From assembly GCA_024707205.1 (NCBI GenBank), contig JANQAD010000001.1, forward strand, positions 1,054,001-1,118,000: DNA of 64,000 nucleotides, in the 5' to 3' direction. This document shows, piece after piece, positions 8,920 through 19,913 of the stretch. Source of the DNA: Demequina sp. (GTDB lineage: Bacteria; Actinomycetota; Actinomycetes; Actinomycetales; Demequinaceae). Positions within the stretch are counted from its first letter, which is position 1, and each line of letters opens with the position of its first letter. Both the position numbers and the translations under genes were made by a program. The notes under the pieces are model-generated. The model searched no databases. It had not been told where the DNA came from and was given only the letters and a program-made list of their open reading frames with translations.

Positions 8920-10382
8920 ACGAGCCCGTCCGCCGCCTCAGCGTGGTCACCCTCGTCATGTTCCTCGCGCTCATGATCGCTGCGAGCTGGACCCAGGTGA
9001 TCCAGGCAGGGTCGCTCAACTCGGACTCCCGCAACGTCCGCACCCTGTACCGCGAGTTCGGCAACTTCCGCGGGCCGTTCGTGGTGGACGGCGAGTCAGT
9101 GGTCTTCTCGAAGCCAATCGATGACCCGTACAACTTCCAGCGCACCTACACGGACGGCAAGCTCTACGCCTCCGCCACCGGGTACTACTCGATCGTATTC
9201 GGCAAGACGGCGCTCGAGCAGACGGAGAACTCACTGCTTGCGGGCACCTCGGACGCGCTGTTCTGGAACCGACTCCGCGACCTCTTCGGCGGCCGGGAGC
9301 AGCAAGGGGCGTCGATAGAGCTGACTCTGCGCGAGGAGCTCCAGCGAACAGCGGCAGAGGCGCTCGGCAACCAGAAGGGTGCGGTGGTCGCGATCGACCC
9401 CAAGACCGGCGCGATCCTCGCGATGGTCACGAGCCCCACCTTCGATCCCGCGGTCCTCGCGGGCCACGACACCCAAGAGGTCAATGACGCCTACGCGGCT
9501 CTCGACGCCGACCCGGACGGCCCGCTCGTCAACCGCGCGGTCGCGGGAGACACCTACCCGCCGGGCTCCACCTTCAAGCTGATCGTCTCCGCCGCCGCCC
9601 TCGACGCCGGCTACACCCCGGATTCGACCGTCTACGCCCCGGACTCGCTTCCCCTTCCCAACTCGTCCAAGAGCATCGAGAACTACGGCGGCGAGAGCTG
9701 TGGCAAGACGGAGCAGATCACTCTGGAGCAGGCGCTGACCGTGAGCTGCAACACCGCGTTCGCCGATCTCGGCATCACCCTGGGTTGGGACGCGGTCCAG
9801 AGGAAGGCCATCGAGTTCGGCTGGACGGACACGTTCCGCGTCCCCTTGGTCGTCACGCCGAGCCGCCTCCCGCTCAACCCGGACGACGCTCAGGTCGCCA
9901 TGAGCTCCATCGGCCAGTTCGACGTTCGCGCCACGCCGATGCAGATGGCCATGGTCACGGCGGCGATCGCCAACAGGGGTGTGCTCATGTCGCCGTACCT
10001 CGTGGACACGGCGCGCGCGAGCGACCTCAGCGTTATCCAGCGCTCGATCCCCACCGTCTACAGCAGCCCCCTCACCTCAAGCGAGGCGAGCGAGCTCACG
10101 CAGATGATGGTGTCCGTGGTCAACAACGGCACCGGAACGGCGGCCCAGATCCCCGGCGTCACGGTCGCGGGCAAGACCGGGACGGCGGAGACGGGGCTCG
10201 ACACCGCGCCGCACGCCTGGTTCGTCGGCTTCGCACCCGCGGAGAACCCCGTCGTGGCCGTCGCCGTGATCGTCGAGAACGGCGGCTCGCTCGGCTCCGA
10301 GGCGACCGGCGGCAAGGTGGCCGCTCCCATCGCCAAGAAGGTCATGATGAAGGCGATCGAGCTCGCAAAGGAAGACTCGTGA
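8916..10382 (+). CDS. pbpA: Penicillin-binding protein PbpA (class B transpeptidase)
   Basis: A 488-residue transpeptidase with one N-terminal TM (LSVVTLVMFLALMIAASW). Active-site motifs are STFK (PPGSTFKL), SCN (TVSCNTAF) and KTG (AGKTGTAE). The ATG at 8916 overlaps the rodA stop, which decides the start among in-frame candidates. It works outside the membrane as the cross-linking partner of RodA. Confidence 0.95.
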   Translation: MNEPVRRLSVVTLVMFLALMIAASWTQVIQAGSLNSDSRNVRTLYREFGNFRGPFVVDGESVVFSKPIDDPYNFQRTYTDGKLYASATGYYSIVFGKTALEQTENSLLAGTSDALFWNRLRDLFGGREQQGASIELTLREELQRTAAEALGNQKGAVVAIDPKTGAILAMVTSPTFDPAVLAGHDTQEVNDAYAALDADPDGPLVNRAVAGDTYPPGSTFKLIVSAAALDAGYTPDSTVYAPDSLPLPNSSKSIENYGGESCGKTEQITLEQALTVSCNTAFADLGITLGWDAVQRKAIEFGWTDTFRVPLVVTPSRLPLNPDDAQVAMSSIGQFDVRATPMQMAMVTAAIANRGVLMSPYLVDTARASDLSVIQRSIPTVYSSPLTSSEASELTQMMVSVVNNGTGTAAQIPGVTVAGKTGTAETGLDTAPHAWFVGFAPAENPVVAVAVIVENGGSLGSEATGGKVAAPIAKKVMMKAIELAKEDS

Positions 10383-11308
10383 AGATGCACGCGGGCACCG
10401 AGCTCGCCAACCGCTACACGCTCACCTCGCTCATCGCCGTGGGCGGGATGGGCGAGGTGTGGAAGGCGGAGGACGGCGACCTGCACCGCACCGTGGCCGT
10501 CAAGGTGCTCAAGGAGAACGCGACCGGCAACGAAACCTTCCTGCGCCGCTTCCGCAACGAGGCGAAGAACGCCGCTGGACTCGCGCACCCCAACATCGCG
10601 CAGGTCTTCGACTACGGCGACCATGACGGCACCGCGTTCCTCGTGATGGAGTTCGTCGACGGCGAGCCGCTCAGCTCGATCCTCGAGCGGGACCGCACCA
10701 TCTCCGAGGCGCGCGTGGTCCGCATCCTCGACCAGACGGCCCAAGGCCTCGCGGCCGCCCACGCCGCGCACGTCATGCACCGCGACATCAAGCCCGGAAA
10801 CCTGCTGATCTTCGACGACGACAAGGTGAAGATCACGGACTTCGGGGTCTCCCGGGGCATGGACCAGACCACTCTCACCGCAACGGGGATGGTGATGGGA
10901 ACCGCCCAGTACCTCGCGCCAGAGCTGGCGCTCGGGAAGGCGGCGACCCCAGCGTCGGACATCTACGCACTGGGGATAATCGCGTTCGAGGCCGTGGTGG
11001 GCAAGCGGCCCTTCACCGCGCCCAACGCCGTGGACATCGCCATCGCGCAGGTCAACGAGGCCGTGCCGCCCCTGCCGGCCTCGGTCTCGCCGGGGATGCG
11101 GGAACTGATCATGCTGCTGCTTGAGAAGAACCCGCGAAAGCGCCCCCACTCCGCGGAGGACCTGCGGCGCGTGCTCGCCACCATGCACGTACCCGACGCT
11201 GCCCCGGCTCCCGCTGGCCCGGCACCTGAGGCGCGGGAGGCCAAGCGGCTCATGCCGCCGAGCATCGCGCCACGCGAGTACCGTCCACGGCCCGACGTGG
11301 GGCGCTAG
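10379..11308 (+). CDS. pknA: Ser/Thr protein kinase PknA
   Basis: About 309 residues. The start is GTG 10379, overlapping the pbpA stop, or ATG 10385. The kinase domain fills residues ~10-270: glycine loop AVGGMGEVW, VAVKVL lysine, MHRDIKPGNLL catalytic loop (~134), TDFGVSRG (~154), APE motif AQYLAPE. The C-terminal ~40 residues are a Pro/Ala/Arg tail with one dispersed motif copy (11192, coding VPDAAPAP). No transmembrane segment is visible, unlike mycobacterial PknA, so membrane attachment is uncertain. Confidence 0.93.
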   Translation: MKMHAGTELANRYTLTSLIAVGGMGEVWKAEDGDLHRTVAVKVLKENATGNETFLRRFRNEAKNAAGLAHPNIAQVFDYGDHDGTAFLVMEFVDGEPLSSILERDRTISEARVVRILDQTAQGLAAAHAAHVMHRDIKPGNLLIFDDDKVKITDFGVSRGMDQTTLTATGMVMGTAQYLAPELALGKAATPASDIYALGIIAFEAVVGKRPFTAPNAVDIAIAQVNEAVPPLPASVSPGMRELIMLLLEKNPRKRPHSAEDLRRVLATMHVPDAAPAPAGPAPEAREAKRLMPPSIAPREYRPRPDVGR

Positions 11309-11371
11309 CGGTATGCGAAATGACACAATAGTTCGAAGTACACGGCCCGACGGGCCGCGGAGGGACGGGCG

Positions 11372-13450
<2,079 letters not shown>

Positions 13451-13460
13451 GGCGCCCTGA

Positions 13461-14081
13461 CTATCGCCGCACTAGAGGCGAGAGGCCGGCGGACCTGGCC
13501 TCAGCGTCGGGCATGCCGCACACCTCAAGCCAATTGGCGAGGAGGCGGTGGCCGCCCTCGGTGAGCACGGACTCGGGGTGGAATTGCACGCCCGTGAGCG
13601 GAAGTTCGCGGTGCTGCAGGCCCATGATGATGCCCGACGCCGTGGTTGCGGTGACCTCGAGCTCGTCGGGGACCGTGGGGTTCTCGACCGCGAGCGAGTG
13701 ATACCGGGTGGCCGTGAACGGCGTGGGCAGGCCCACGAGCACCGAGTCGCCGTGGTGCTCCACCTGCGAGGTCTTGCCGTGCATGAGCTCCGGGGCGTGG
13801 GACACGACCCCGCCGTACACCTCGGCGAGCGCCTGATGGCCCAGGCACACGCCGAGCATCGGCACGCCGGCCTCGGCGCAGTCGCGGATCACGTCCATCG
13901 ACGACCCGGCCTCCGCGGGGGTGCCGGGGCCGGGGGAGACGAGCACGCCGTCGTATTCGCTCACGGGCGCGTGGGGGGCGTCATTGCGCACCACCTCGGT
14001 CTCCGCGCCCATCTGGCGAAGGTAGCCGACGATCGTGTAGACGAACGAGTCGTAGTTGTCGATCACGAGGATTCGCGTCAT
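13461..14081 (-). CDS. pabA: Glutamine amidotransferase (anthranilate/aminodeoxychorismate synthase component II)
   Basis: A 206-residue class I glutamine amidotransferase: N-terminus MTRILVIDNYDSFVYTIVGYL, oxyanion SPGPGTP, nucleophile Cys in GVCLGHQAL, and His-Pro-Glu in VQFHPESVL. It supplies ammonia for anthranilate or aminodeoxychorismate synthesis; sequence alone does not separate TrpG from PabA. The position beside pknB is the classical trpG site of actinobacteria. The start at 14081 overlaps the stop of the preceding small gene (TGATG). The C-terminus carries a copy of the dispersed motif (13502). Confidence 0.9.
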   Translation of the reverse strand: MTRILVIDNYDSFVYTIVGYLRQMGAETEVVRNDAPHAPVSEYDGVLVSPGPGTPAEAGSSMDVIRDCAEAGVPMLGVCLGHQALAEVYGGVVSHAPELMHGKTSQVEHHGDSVLVGLPTPFTATRYHSLAVENPTVPDELEVTATTASGIIMGLQHRELPLTGVQFHPESVLTEGGHRLLANWLEVCGMPDAEARSAGLSPLVRR

Positions 14082-14245
14082 CACTGGTCTCCCACGCTCT
14101 GGTCCTGGATGTTGAAGGTGACCGACACCCAGGGGAAGACCCATTGGAACAGCACGAACACGATCGCCGCAAGTGCGATCGTCAGAGTGAGCGCCTTGAC
14201 CCAGCGCGGGCCGGGGAGGATGGCCCAGATGGCGGGGAAGATCAT
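14081..14245 (-). CDS. Small one-TM protein between sortase and pabA
   Basis: A 54-residue protein, MIFPAIWAILPGPRWVKAL at the start, then a hydrophobic segment (ALTLTIALAAIVFVLFQWVFPW) and a short polar tail. Its start overlaps the sortase stop and its stop overlaps the pabA start, so it is translated within the operon. A comparable small protein is common at this place in related genomes. Function unknown. Confidence 0.8.
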   Translation of the reverse strand: MIFPAIWAILPGPRWVKALTLTIALAAIVFVLFQWVFPWVSVTFNIQDQSVGDQ

Positions 14246-15075
14246 GACGCCGGCACCTCGAGGAGCTCCTCCGGCACGCCGTTGCCCACGGGGCTCCAAT
14301 ACTCGAGCACGCCGTGGACCACGTAGCGCTCCGCCGCCGAGAACATCGGGTGGCACGAGGTCAGCGTGATGTAGTGGTCGTCTGGTGCGGCGCCCGGGTG
14401 GTTCGGCACGGGGGCGATCACCTTGACCGCGGTCGGCTTCACGATCTCGTGGCCGGTCACCCGGTACACGTACCAGGCCTCCTTGGTCTGGACTACCAGG
14501 TAATCACCCTTCTTGATCTCCGCGATGCGGTTGAAGGGCTTGCCGTACGTGGTGCGGTGCGCACTGATCGCGAAGTTGCCGAGCTCGCCGGGCATCCCGG
14601 TGTTGGGGTAGTGGCCGATGCCGAGGCGATCGAGGATCTTGTGCCGGTCAACGCCCTCCGAGATGGGCTTCACGTAGTCCTCGCCCCAGCGCGGAACGTA
14701 GAAGGTGGCGAAGGTCTTGCCGAACTTGGGCTCGTCCATGACGGGTGCCGTGTCCGGGGACAGCTTGAGCTCGTTGGGGATGGTCTGCGGCTGGTCGCTC
14801 GTGGGATCGCCCGCGGAGATGGGCGAGGTGTTGTCCGGCGTGTACGCCCACGGCAGCTCCTGCACGGCGTCCGCCTGGATCGAGTTGGCCTCGATGTCCG
14901 TGTAGAACAGCTGCCACGCCACGTACAGGCCAATCAGCGCGCCCACGATGATCATGAGCTCGCCGAGCAACGCGACGACGCGTGACCCGGTGCCCGACGC
15001 CTTGGCCGGCTTCGATTCCGGCGTCGCGTCAGGCGTCGCGTCAGGCGTCGCGTCAGTGTCGGCGATTGTTTCCAT
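14242..15075 (-). CDS. Class E sortase
   Basis: A 277-residue membrane transpeptidase that attaches LPxTG-like proteins to the wall or assembles pili. It has an N-terminal TM (~33-55), catalytic His in ISAHRTTYG, catalytic Cys241 in TLTSCHPMF, and an Arg shortly after (AAERYVV). The N-terminus has three tandem TPDA units from an exact 12-bp DNA repeat (about 15021-15056). It heads the minus-strand operon with the small protein and pabA and diverges from crgA. Confidence 0.92.
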   Translation of the reverse strand: METIADTDATPDATPDATPESKPAKASGTGSRVVALLGELMIIVGALIGLYVAWQLFYTDIEANSIQADAVQELPWAYTPDNTSPISAGDPTSDQPQTIPNELKLSPDTAPVMDEPKFGKTFATFYVPRWGEDYVKPISEGVDRHKILDRLGIGHYPNTGMPGELGNFAISAHRTTYGKPFNRIAEIKKGDYLVVQTKEAWYVYRVTGHEIVKPTAVKVIAPVPNHPGAAPDDHYITLTSCHPMFSAAERYVVHGVLEYWSPVGNGVPEELLEVPAS

Positions 15076-15218
15076 GGCTCTACAAGGGTACGCGACGCCC
15101 GGACGCGGTCATGAAGGCTGTGACGCACCCAACCCTGACGTGGCACCCGGCAGAATCCACCAGCGCGCCACCCCAGGTACGCTTGTGCCCAGCATTCAGC
15201 CGCAAGAGGAGTCCAGCC

Positions 15219-15473
15219 GTGCCCGTATCGAAGAAGCGCGACACCAAGAAGCAGTCCGTCAAGGTGCCCCGCAGCGCCGCCAAGGTGCACGCCGAGAACC
15301 CCAAGTGGCTGCTGCCCACCGCCGTGACGCTGCTGGTGCTCGGCCCGGCGTGGATCATCGTGTACTACATCTCAAAGGGGCACTACCCGATCCCGGGCAT
15401 TGATCACTGGAACATCGGCATCGGCTTCGTGCTGCTGATGTCGTCGATGCTCCTCTTCACCCGCTGGAAGTAG
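15219..15473 (+). CDS. crgA: Cell division protein CrgA
   Basis: An 84-residue division inhibitor/organiser with two TMs (LLPTAVTLLVLGPAWIIVYYI and NIGIGFVLLMSSMLLFTRW) after a basic N-terminus VSKKRDTKKQS. I chose GTG 15219, which has AAGAGGAG 8 bp upstream. The motif PIPGIDHWN between the TMs is typical of CrgA. It interacts with FtsZ/FtsI-type proteins in other actinobacteria. Confidence 0.95.
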   Translation: MPVSKKRDTKKQSVKVPRSAAKVHAENPKWLLPTAVTLLVLGPAWIIVYYISKGHYPIPGIDHWNIGIGFVLLMSSMLLFTRWK

Positions 15474-15511
15474 CCGGCGGCTTCGCCCGGTGCGCCCGCC
15501 CGCGACTCCTG

Positions 15512-15598
15512 CCGTACGCACATAGGCGCTGGATCGGCGCCAGAATCCGACCGTCATGTACGTAAAGGGCGTGGACGGCAGCGCTCATGTGCGTACGG
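15512..15598. repeat. Inverted repeat between convergent crgA and rhomboid genes
   Basis: CCGTACGCACATAGGCGCT (15512-15530) and the reverse complement at 15580-15598 match at 17 of 19 positions. A weaker direct copy (GTACGTAAAGGGCGTGG, from 15558) lies 44 bp from the first. Apart from this the 213-bp gap shows no gene. It may act as a bidirectional terminator. Confidence 0.6.
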
Positions 15599-15686
15599 GA
15601 CGGTGTGGGCGCTTTGTGTGGGCTCGCACCCGTGAGCTAGTTACACCCATGTAGTTATCCCCGGGTGGGGACAACCCTGGGGAAAA

Positions 15687-16508
15687 CTACACCGGTGTGA
15701 TTCGCTCGTTGCGCTTGGCCTGTCGCTTCTCGACGCCCCGCAGCATCACGAACATGACCAGGGCGCCCGTGATCGCGCCGCCGAGGTGGCCCTGCCAGGA
15801 GATGCCACCGATGAAGAATCCAGCGACAAGCCAAATTCCGGCCGACGCTATGAGGCCCTGAGCGGGCATCTTCAGTTTGATGAGCACAACGGCGAACGCG
15901 GCGATGAGTCCGAAGATCGCGCCGGACGCCCCACCATGGGGCGACTCGCCGTTGCCCCCGATGAAGACGATCATCGCCGAGCTGCCGAGCATCGACAGAA
16001 CATAGATCAGGCCAAAGCGCAGCCGCCCGAGCGCGGGCTCCAGCTGCGTACCGAACTGCCACAGCACCAGCATGTTCATGCCGATGTGGAACAGTCCAAA
16101 GTGCAGGAAGGCGCTCGATACCCAGCGATACGGCTCGGTGCCGACGCCGAACACGCTGTCGGTGAATCCCGGCCACAGCGCCCAATCGATGACCCAGCGC
16201 TGGTACCCGAGCACGTACATCCCGATGATGTACGCCGCGACGTTGGCGATGATCAGCCCGTACGTCACCCACGGCGTGCCCTGGGCGGACACGAATCCCA
16301 GCCGGTTGAGCAGGGGACCCCGCCGCGCCGCCTCTTCACGCACGCAGTCGACGCACTGGATCCCCACGGGAGCCGGGCGCTGGCACTCGGGACACACGGG
16401 CCGCCCGCACCGCTGGCACGTCACATAGGAGATGCGGTCCGGGTGGCGAGGGCAGACCGGTGGCGCCGAAGCGCCGTACCCGGCCCCAGCGTCGGGCGTG
16501 CTGTTCAT
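15687..16508 (-). CDS. Rhomboid-family intramembrane serine protease
   Basis: A 273-residue protein. The first ~60 residues are a Cys-rich zinc-ribbon-like domain (CPRHPDRISYVTCQRCGRP, CPECQ, CVDC), followed by about six TMs. The catalytic Ser is in GGASGAIFG and the catalytic His in WQGHLGGA; HIGMNM is the conserved TM2 motif. It cleaves membrane protein substrates. The N-terminal leader TPDAGAGYG is coded by a copy of the dispersed motif (16487-16496). The pairing with cyclophilin 6 bp upstream is conserved in actinobacteria. Confidence 0.94.
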   Translation of the reverse strand: MNSTPDAGAGYGASAPPVCPRHPDRISYVTCQRCGRPVCPECQRPAPVGIQCVDCVREEAARRGPLLNRLGFVSAQGTPWVTYGLIIANVAAYIIGMYVLGYQRWVIDWALWPGFTDSVFGVGTEPYRWVSSAFLHFGLFHIGMNMLVLWQFGTQLEPALGRLRFGLIYVLSMLGSSAMIVFIGGNGESPHGGASGAIFGLIAAFAVVLIKLKMPAQGLIASAGIWLVAGFFIGGISWQGHLGGAITGALVMFVMLRGVEKRQAKRNERITPV

Positions 16509-16514
16509 GGCGGG

Positions 16515-17057
16515 CTAGTCGTCGGTGACGGTGATGCCGGTGATCAGGACGTCCTCAAGTGGGCGGTCACGACCGTCGACCGCGGTGGTCGCGATGCGGT
16601 CCACGACGGCGCGCGAGGCGTCGTCGGCGACCTTGCCGAAGATCGTGTGTGCGCCGTTGAGGTGCGGCGTTGGGCCCACGGTGATGAAGAACTGCGAGCC
16701 GTTGGTGCCGCCTACCTGGCCCGTGATGGGGTTGAGGCGCTTGCCGGCATTCGCCATCGCGAGAATGTAGGGCTCGCTGAAGCGCAGCTCGGGGTGAATC
16801 TCGTCGTCGAACGTGTACCCCGGGCCGCCGGTGCCGGTGCCGAGCGGGTCGCCGCCCTGGATCATGAACCCGTCGATGACGCGGTGGAACACCACGCCGT
16901 TGTAGAGGGGCTCGTGGCTTGGCTGGCCCGTTTCCGGGTCCTTCCACTCCTTCTCGCCGGTGGCGAGCCCAACGAAGTTCGCGACCGTCACGGGCGCGTG
17001 GTTGGGGTAGAGCTCAACAGTGATGTCACCTTCGGTGGTCTCGATCGTTGCCTTCAT
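16515..17057 (-). CDS. ppiA: Peptidyl-prolyl cis-trans isomerase, cyclophilin type
   Basis: A 180-residue cytoplasmic cyclophilin that catalyses proline isomerisation. Motifs seen: [38 protein letters not shown] place the start at [11 protein letters not shown] (17057); an ATG three codons upstream (17066) is possible, and neither has a strong Shine-Dalgarno sequence. No signal peptide. It sits between the DLW-39 side and crgA, as ppiA does in mycobacteria. Confidence 0.94.
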   Translation of the reverse strand: MKATIETTEGDITVELYPNHAPVTVANFVGLATGEKEWKDPETGQPSHEPLYNGVVFHRVIDGFMIQGGDPLGTGTGGPGYTFDDEIHPELRFSEPYILAMANAGKRLNPITGQVGGTNGSQFFITVGPTPHLNGAHTIFGKVADDASRAVVDRIATTAVDGRDRPLEDVLITGITVTDD

Positions 17058-17143
17058 ACAGGCCATTGTTCCACGGCCTCGCAATGAGCCGGTTTGCGTG
17101 GCACGATGGACAAAGGAACGGTCAAGGCTAGGAAAGGGAAAGC

Positions 17144-18072
17144 CATGGACAGCGCGAAGGCCCACAAGGCCGCGAAGGAGTACCAGAAGCAGGCGGCGGA
17201 GGCCGCGGCGGCAGCGAAGGTTGCGGCCGGAGAGGCCGCAGCAGCGGCCGCGCAAGCGGCCGCCCGCGCCAAGGACTGGGCCGCCCGCAGGTTGAGCAGG
17301 CGAGGGAGTGGCTAGGCCCGCGAGCCAAGCACCTGTACGCCTCTAGCGCTCGCCACGCCGAGCCCCTGGTGCGCCGCGCGGGGAGCCGCGCGGCCGACGT
17401 GAGCGATGCGATTCACGCGGCGGTTGTCGGCGCCGCGATCCCGGCCGTGCTCGCCGCCGTCGACTCCGCGGCTCACGCGGACGAAGAGTCCAAGCACCGG
17501 TCCGTGTGGCCCAAGGTCGTGATCCCCGCGATGCTCATCGGCGCCGCCACCGCAGCGCTCGTGGTGTGGGCGCGTCGCGACCCGGGCCACGACACGTGGG
17601 CCGGCGAGGACGACGAATGGGAGTTCGCCGACGACAACGGCTTCAAGGACCAGCTCCGTGACGGGGTCAACCGTGCCGCGGACGCGGCCACCGATGCCGC
17701 GAAGCGAGCGGCCGCTGCCGCGAGCGCCGCGGCGAGTGCCGCCGCCGAGGTGGTGACGGAGAAGGCCGGCCCCGCCGCAACGCGCGTCAAGGACACGGCC
17801 GTCGCCGAGGCCAAGAAGGTGGCCGAGGCCGCCGGTCCAGCCGTCAGCAAGGTCAAGGACACCGCGGTTGCCGAGGCCAAGAAGGTCAAGGAGGCGGCCG
17901 TGGACGCTCGCGACAAGGCGGCGGCCGGTCTCGCGGAGGCCTTCGATGACGCGGAGGACGTCTGGGAGGACGAGGGCGGCAGCGGCGAGGACGGCCTCAC
18001 GCCGGTTGAGCACGTGGAGCCAACGCCGGTGAAGAAGCCGCCGCTCGCAAGCCGCGCACGCCAAAGGCCTAA
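17144..18072 (+). CDS. Ala/Lys-rich coiled protein with one TM (apparent frameshifts)
   Basis: Reads as one protein of ~310 residues if two single-base losses are restored. The first is near 17286, joining KDWAA to [16 protein letters not shown]. The second, less certain, is near 18038, giving [13 protein letters not shown] and TAA at 18070; without it the frame runs to 18166 into the convergent gene. AAAGGG precedes ATG 17144. An Ala-rich helix is followed by one TM ([19 protein letters not shown]), an acidic patch, then amphipathic repeats with [12 protein letters not shown] twice. It resembles LEA- or apolipoprotein-like helices. Function unknown. Confidence 0.7.
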
Positions 18073-18102
18073 CTACCAGGCCCGACGCTGGAGCTGGGTT
18101 AC
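18069..18102 (+). repeat. 34-bp dispersed element copy 1, holding two stop codons
   Basis: Begins CTAACTACCAGGCCCGACG and ends CTGGGTTAC. It matches 20516-20549 at 28 of 34 positions. On the plus strand it supplies the TAA (18070-18072) of the Ala/Lys-rich gene as reconstructed. On the minus strand it supplies the TAA (18101-18099) of the convergent ATPase gene. The core is the motif CCCGACGCTG (18081-18090). Confidence 0.75.
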
Positions 18103-19913
18103 TCCCGATAGGCCAGCACGCGTTCGCGCGCCTCGCGCAGCAGGCGGAACCACGTTGCCCTGCTGACGTGGAGCGTGTCCAGGCATTCCTGCTCGCCGCG
18201 GCGAGGGCTGAGGTGCGTCATCTCGACCGCCTGGCGCAGGCGTCGGTCCTCCACGGTGTCCGCGAACACGGCATCGAGCACCCGGGTGAGGCGCTCCTGG
18301 CGGGCGGGGTCATCGTCGGCCGCCAGGAGGTCGGCGAGAGAAGCGTCGGGCGGCGCCACGCCCAGGTCCGCGAACACGGCCCGCTCCACGAACGCCACCG
18401 CGCCGCCTGGCCGGAACTCGCTGAAGAAGATCTCGTGCTCCCACGGGCCGTCGACAGGCTTGGCGAGCAGCGAGATCGAGTCATCGGGGCGTCGGGCCGG
18501 TTCTGGGTAGTGGATGATCACGGCCTCCATGGTCGCCACGCGGTGGCGACGCATGAACGCGCCGATCGAGATGCGCGTGGCCTCGGCCCTGTCCGCGGTC
18601 GGCGCCTCTGCGAACAGCACGATGCCCGCGAAGCACAGCTCGGGATCCACCCCCTTCGCGTGCGCGACCGCCGCGAGGTCGCGGCCGAGTGGGGAGTCCG
18701 GCAGATCGCTCACCCGCCGGAGCACGCCGAAGAAGATGGGCACGCCGTCATTGCGGCGCATGACGAGGTCGACGCCGCCCGGGAGCGCCACGAACTGGGT
18801 CATCGCCGCCCAGCCGGGCTGCGCGTCGAAGCCGTTGAGGCGAGCGAACTGAGCGAGCTCGCCCTCGTGCGGGCGGTCCGCGTAGTGGGTGGGGCTCGCC
18901 TCCATGCCGATGATGGCCCTCAGCTGCTCGGACTCGATGAACAGCGTCATCTCGAGCAGAGCCTCGATGTCGCCGAGCCGGGCCCGGGTGGCGAGGTGGT
19001 CCACAATGCGCGCGGCGAGCACCCGGTACCGCGCCGGGGACTCGTCCTTGAGCCGCTCCTTGATGGTCGCGGCGAGCACGGGGTGGAGGGTGATGCCGCC
19101 GCCGAGTCGCTGCGTGACCCGCAGCTCGCCGAGCCGCTGCAGGCCATCGCGCGTGGAACGGCCGGGCAGCGCGGCCGCGAGGAGGCGCGCGTCCACGGTG
19201 CGGGTGAGCGCCGCGACGGCGAGCACCTCGGGGTCGATGTTGAGCGTCTCCTCGCCCTCGAGCCACTGGGTGAGGCGCCGCTCCAGTTCGGCCCCAAGAT
19301 CGCCGGCGTTCGAGTCCGGAAGCAGCGACGCGCCGACGGTGAGGGCCAGCGGGCTACCGGCCGCCCACTGCAGCAGCCGCTCCTTGCGCTCAGGGGAGTC
19401 CACGCCGCGCTGGGCGAGGAGGGCGTCGGCGTCCTCTCGTGGCAGGGGCGTCAGCGGCAGGTCGGAGAAGATCGCGTGCAGGCCGCCCTCGCGCCACGTT
19501 GGCTGGGGCGCGAGACGGCCGGCGAGGATGAGTCGCGCCGATTCCGGCAGCGCGTCCAGGAGCCCGTCCCGCAGTGGCGGAAGCGCGGAGCCGAGCGTGT
19601 CCGCCTCGTCGATGACGAGCACCCGCGCGGTGCCTGCCGCCTCAAGCACGCGCGCGCGCAGCAGGTCCAGGTCGATCGGCAGCGAGCGCGCGTCGAGGAT
19701 GGCGGCCGCGTGGCCGGCCGCGATCGCCCTGCGGGCCGCGGCCCGCAAGAACGCTGACTTGCCGATGCCACCGGGGCCGTAGACATAGAGGATGCGCGAC
19801 GAGGTGGCGGGTGACAGGAGGTCGTCGATGGCCTCGAGCTCGGCGGTTCTCCCCACGAAGCCGCGCGCATCCGCCGCGTCCGCGGCGTCCCGCATGCTCG
19901 CTTCGTGAGCCAT
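18099..19913 (-). CDS. STAND-like P-loop ATPase with C-terminal HTH
   Basis: A 604-residue protein starting at ATG 19913, which overlaps the GNAT stop (TGATG). The N-terminal ~200 residues are an ATPase with FVGRTAELEAIDDLL, Walker A GPGGIGKSAF, Walker B RVLVIDEADTL and a sensor-like LILAGRLA. A winged-helix-like region (LLQWAAGSPLAL to ITLHPVLAATIKERL) follows. The middle ~220 residues are unrecognised and may be a sensor domain. The C-terminus (LSPRRGEQECLDTLHVSRATW and following) looks like an HTH. This fits a signal-transduction ATPase regulator; the target is unknown. Confidence 0.75.
   Translation of the reverse strand: MAHEASMRDAADAADARGFVGRTAELEAIDDLLSPATSSRILYVYGPGGIGKSAFLRAAARRAIAAGHAAAILDARSLPIDLDLLRARVLEAAGTARVLVIDEADTLGSALPPLRDGLLDALPESARLILAGRLAPQPTWREGGLHAIFSDLPLTPLPREDADALLAQRGVDSPERKERLLQWAAGSPLALTVGASLLPDSNAGDLGAELERRLTQWLEGEETLNIDPEVLAVAALTRTVDARLLAAALPGRSTRDGLQRLGELRVTQRLGGGITLHPVLAATIKERLKDESPARYRVLAARIVDHLATRARLGDIEALLEMTLFIESEQLRAIIGMEASPTHYADRPHEGELAQFARLNGFDAQPGWAAMTQFVALPGGVDLVMRRNDGVPIFFGVLRRVSDLPDSPLGRDLAAVAHAKGVDPELCFAGIVLFAEAPTADRAEATRISIGAFMRRHRVATMEAVIIHYPEPARRPDDSISLLAKPVDGPWEHEIFFSEFRPGGAVAFVERAVFADLGVAPPDASLADLLAADDDPARQERLTRVLDAVFADTVEDRRLRQAVEMTHLSPRRGEQECLDTLHVSRATWFRLLREARERVLAYRE

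Noticed and set aside
15512..15598. CRISPR-like array from the GTACG repeats
   Set aside because: Only two or three degenerate copies in mixed orientation, no regular spacers and no cas genes anywhere in the window.
18168..19757. Plus-strand frame of 529 codons opposite the ATPase gene
   Set aside because: Composition is typical of an antisense shadow and the minus-strand gene has clear Walker motifs and coupled start.
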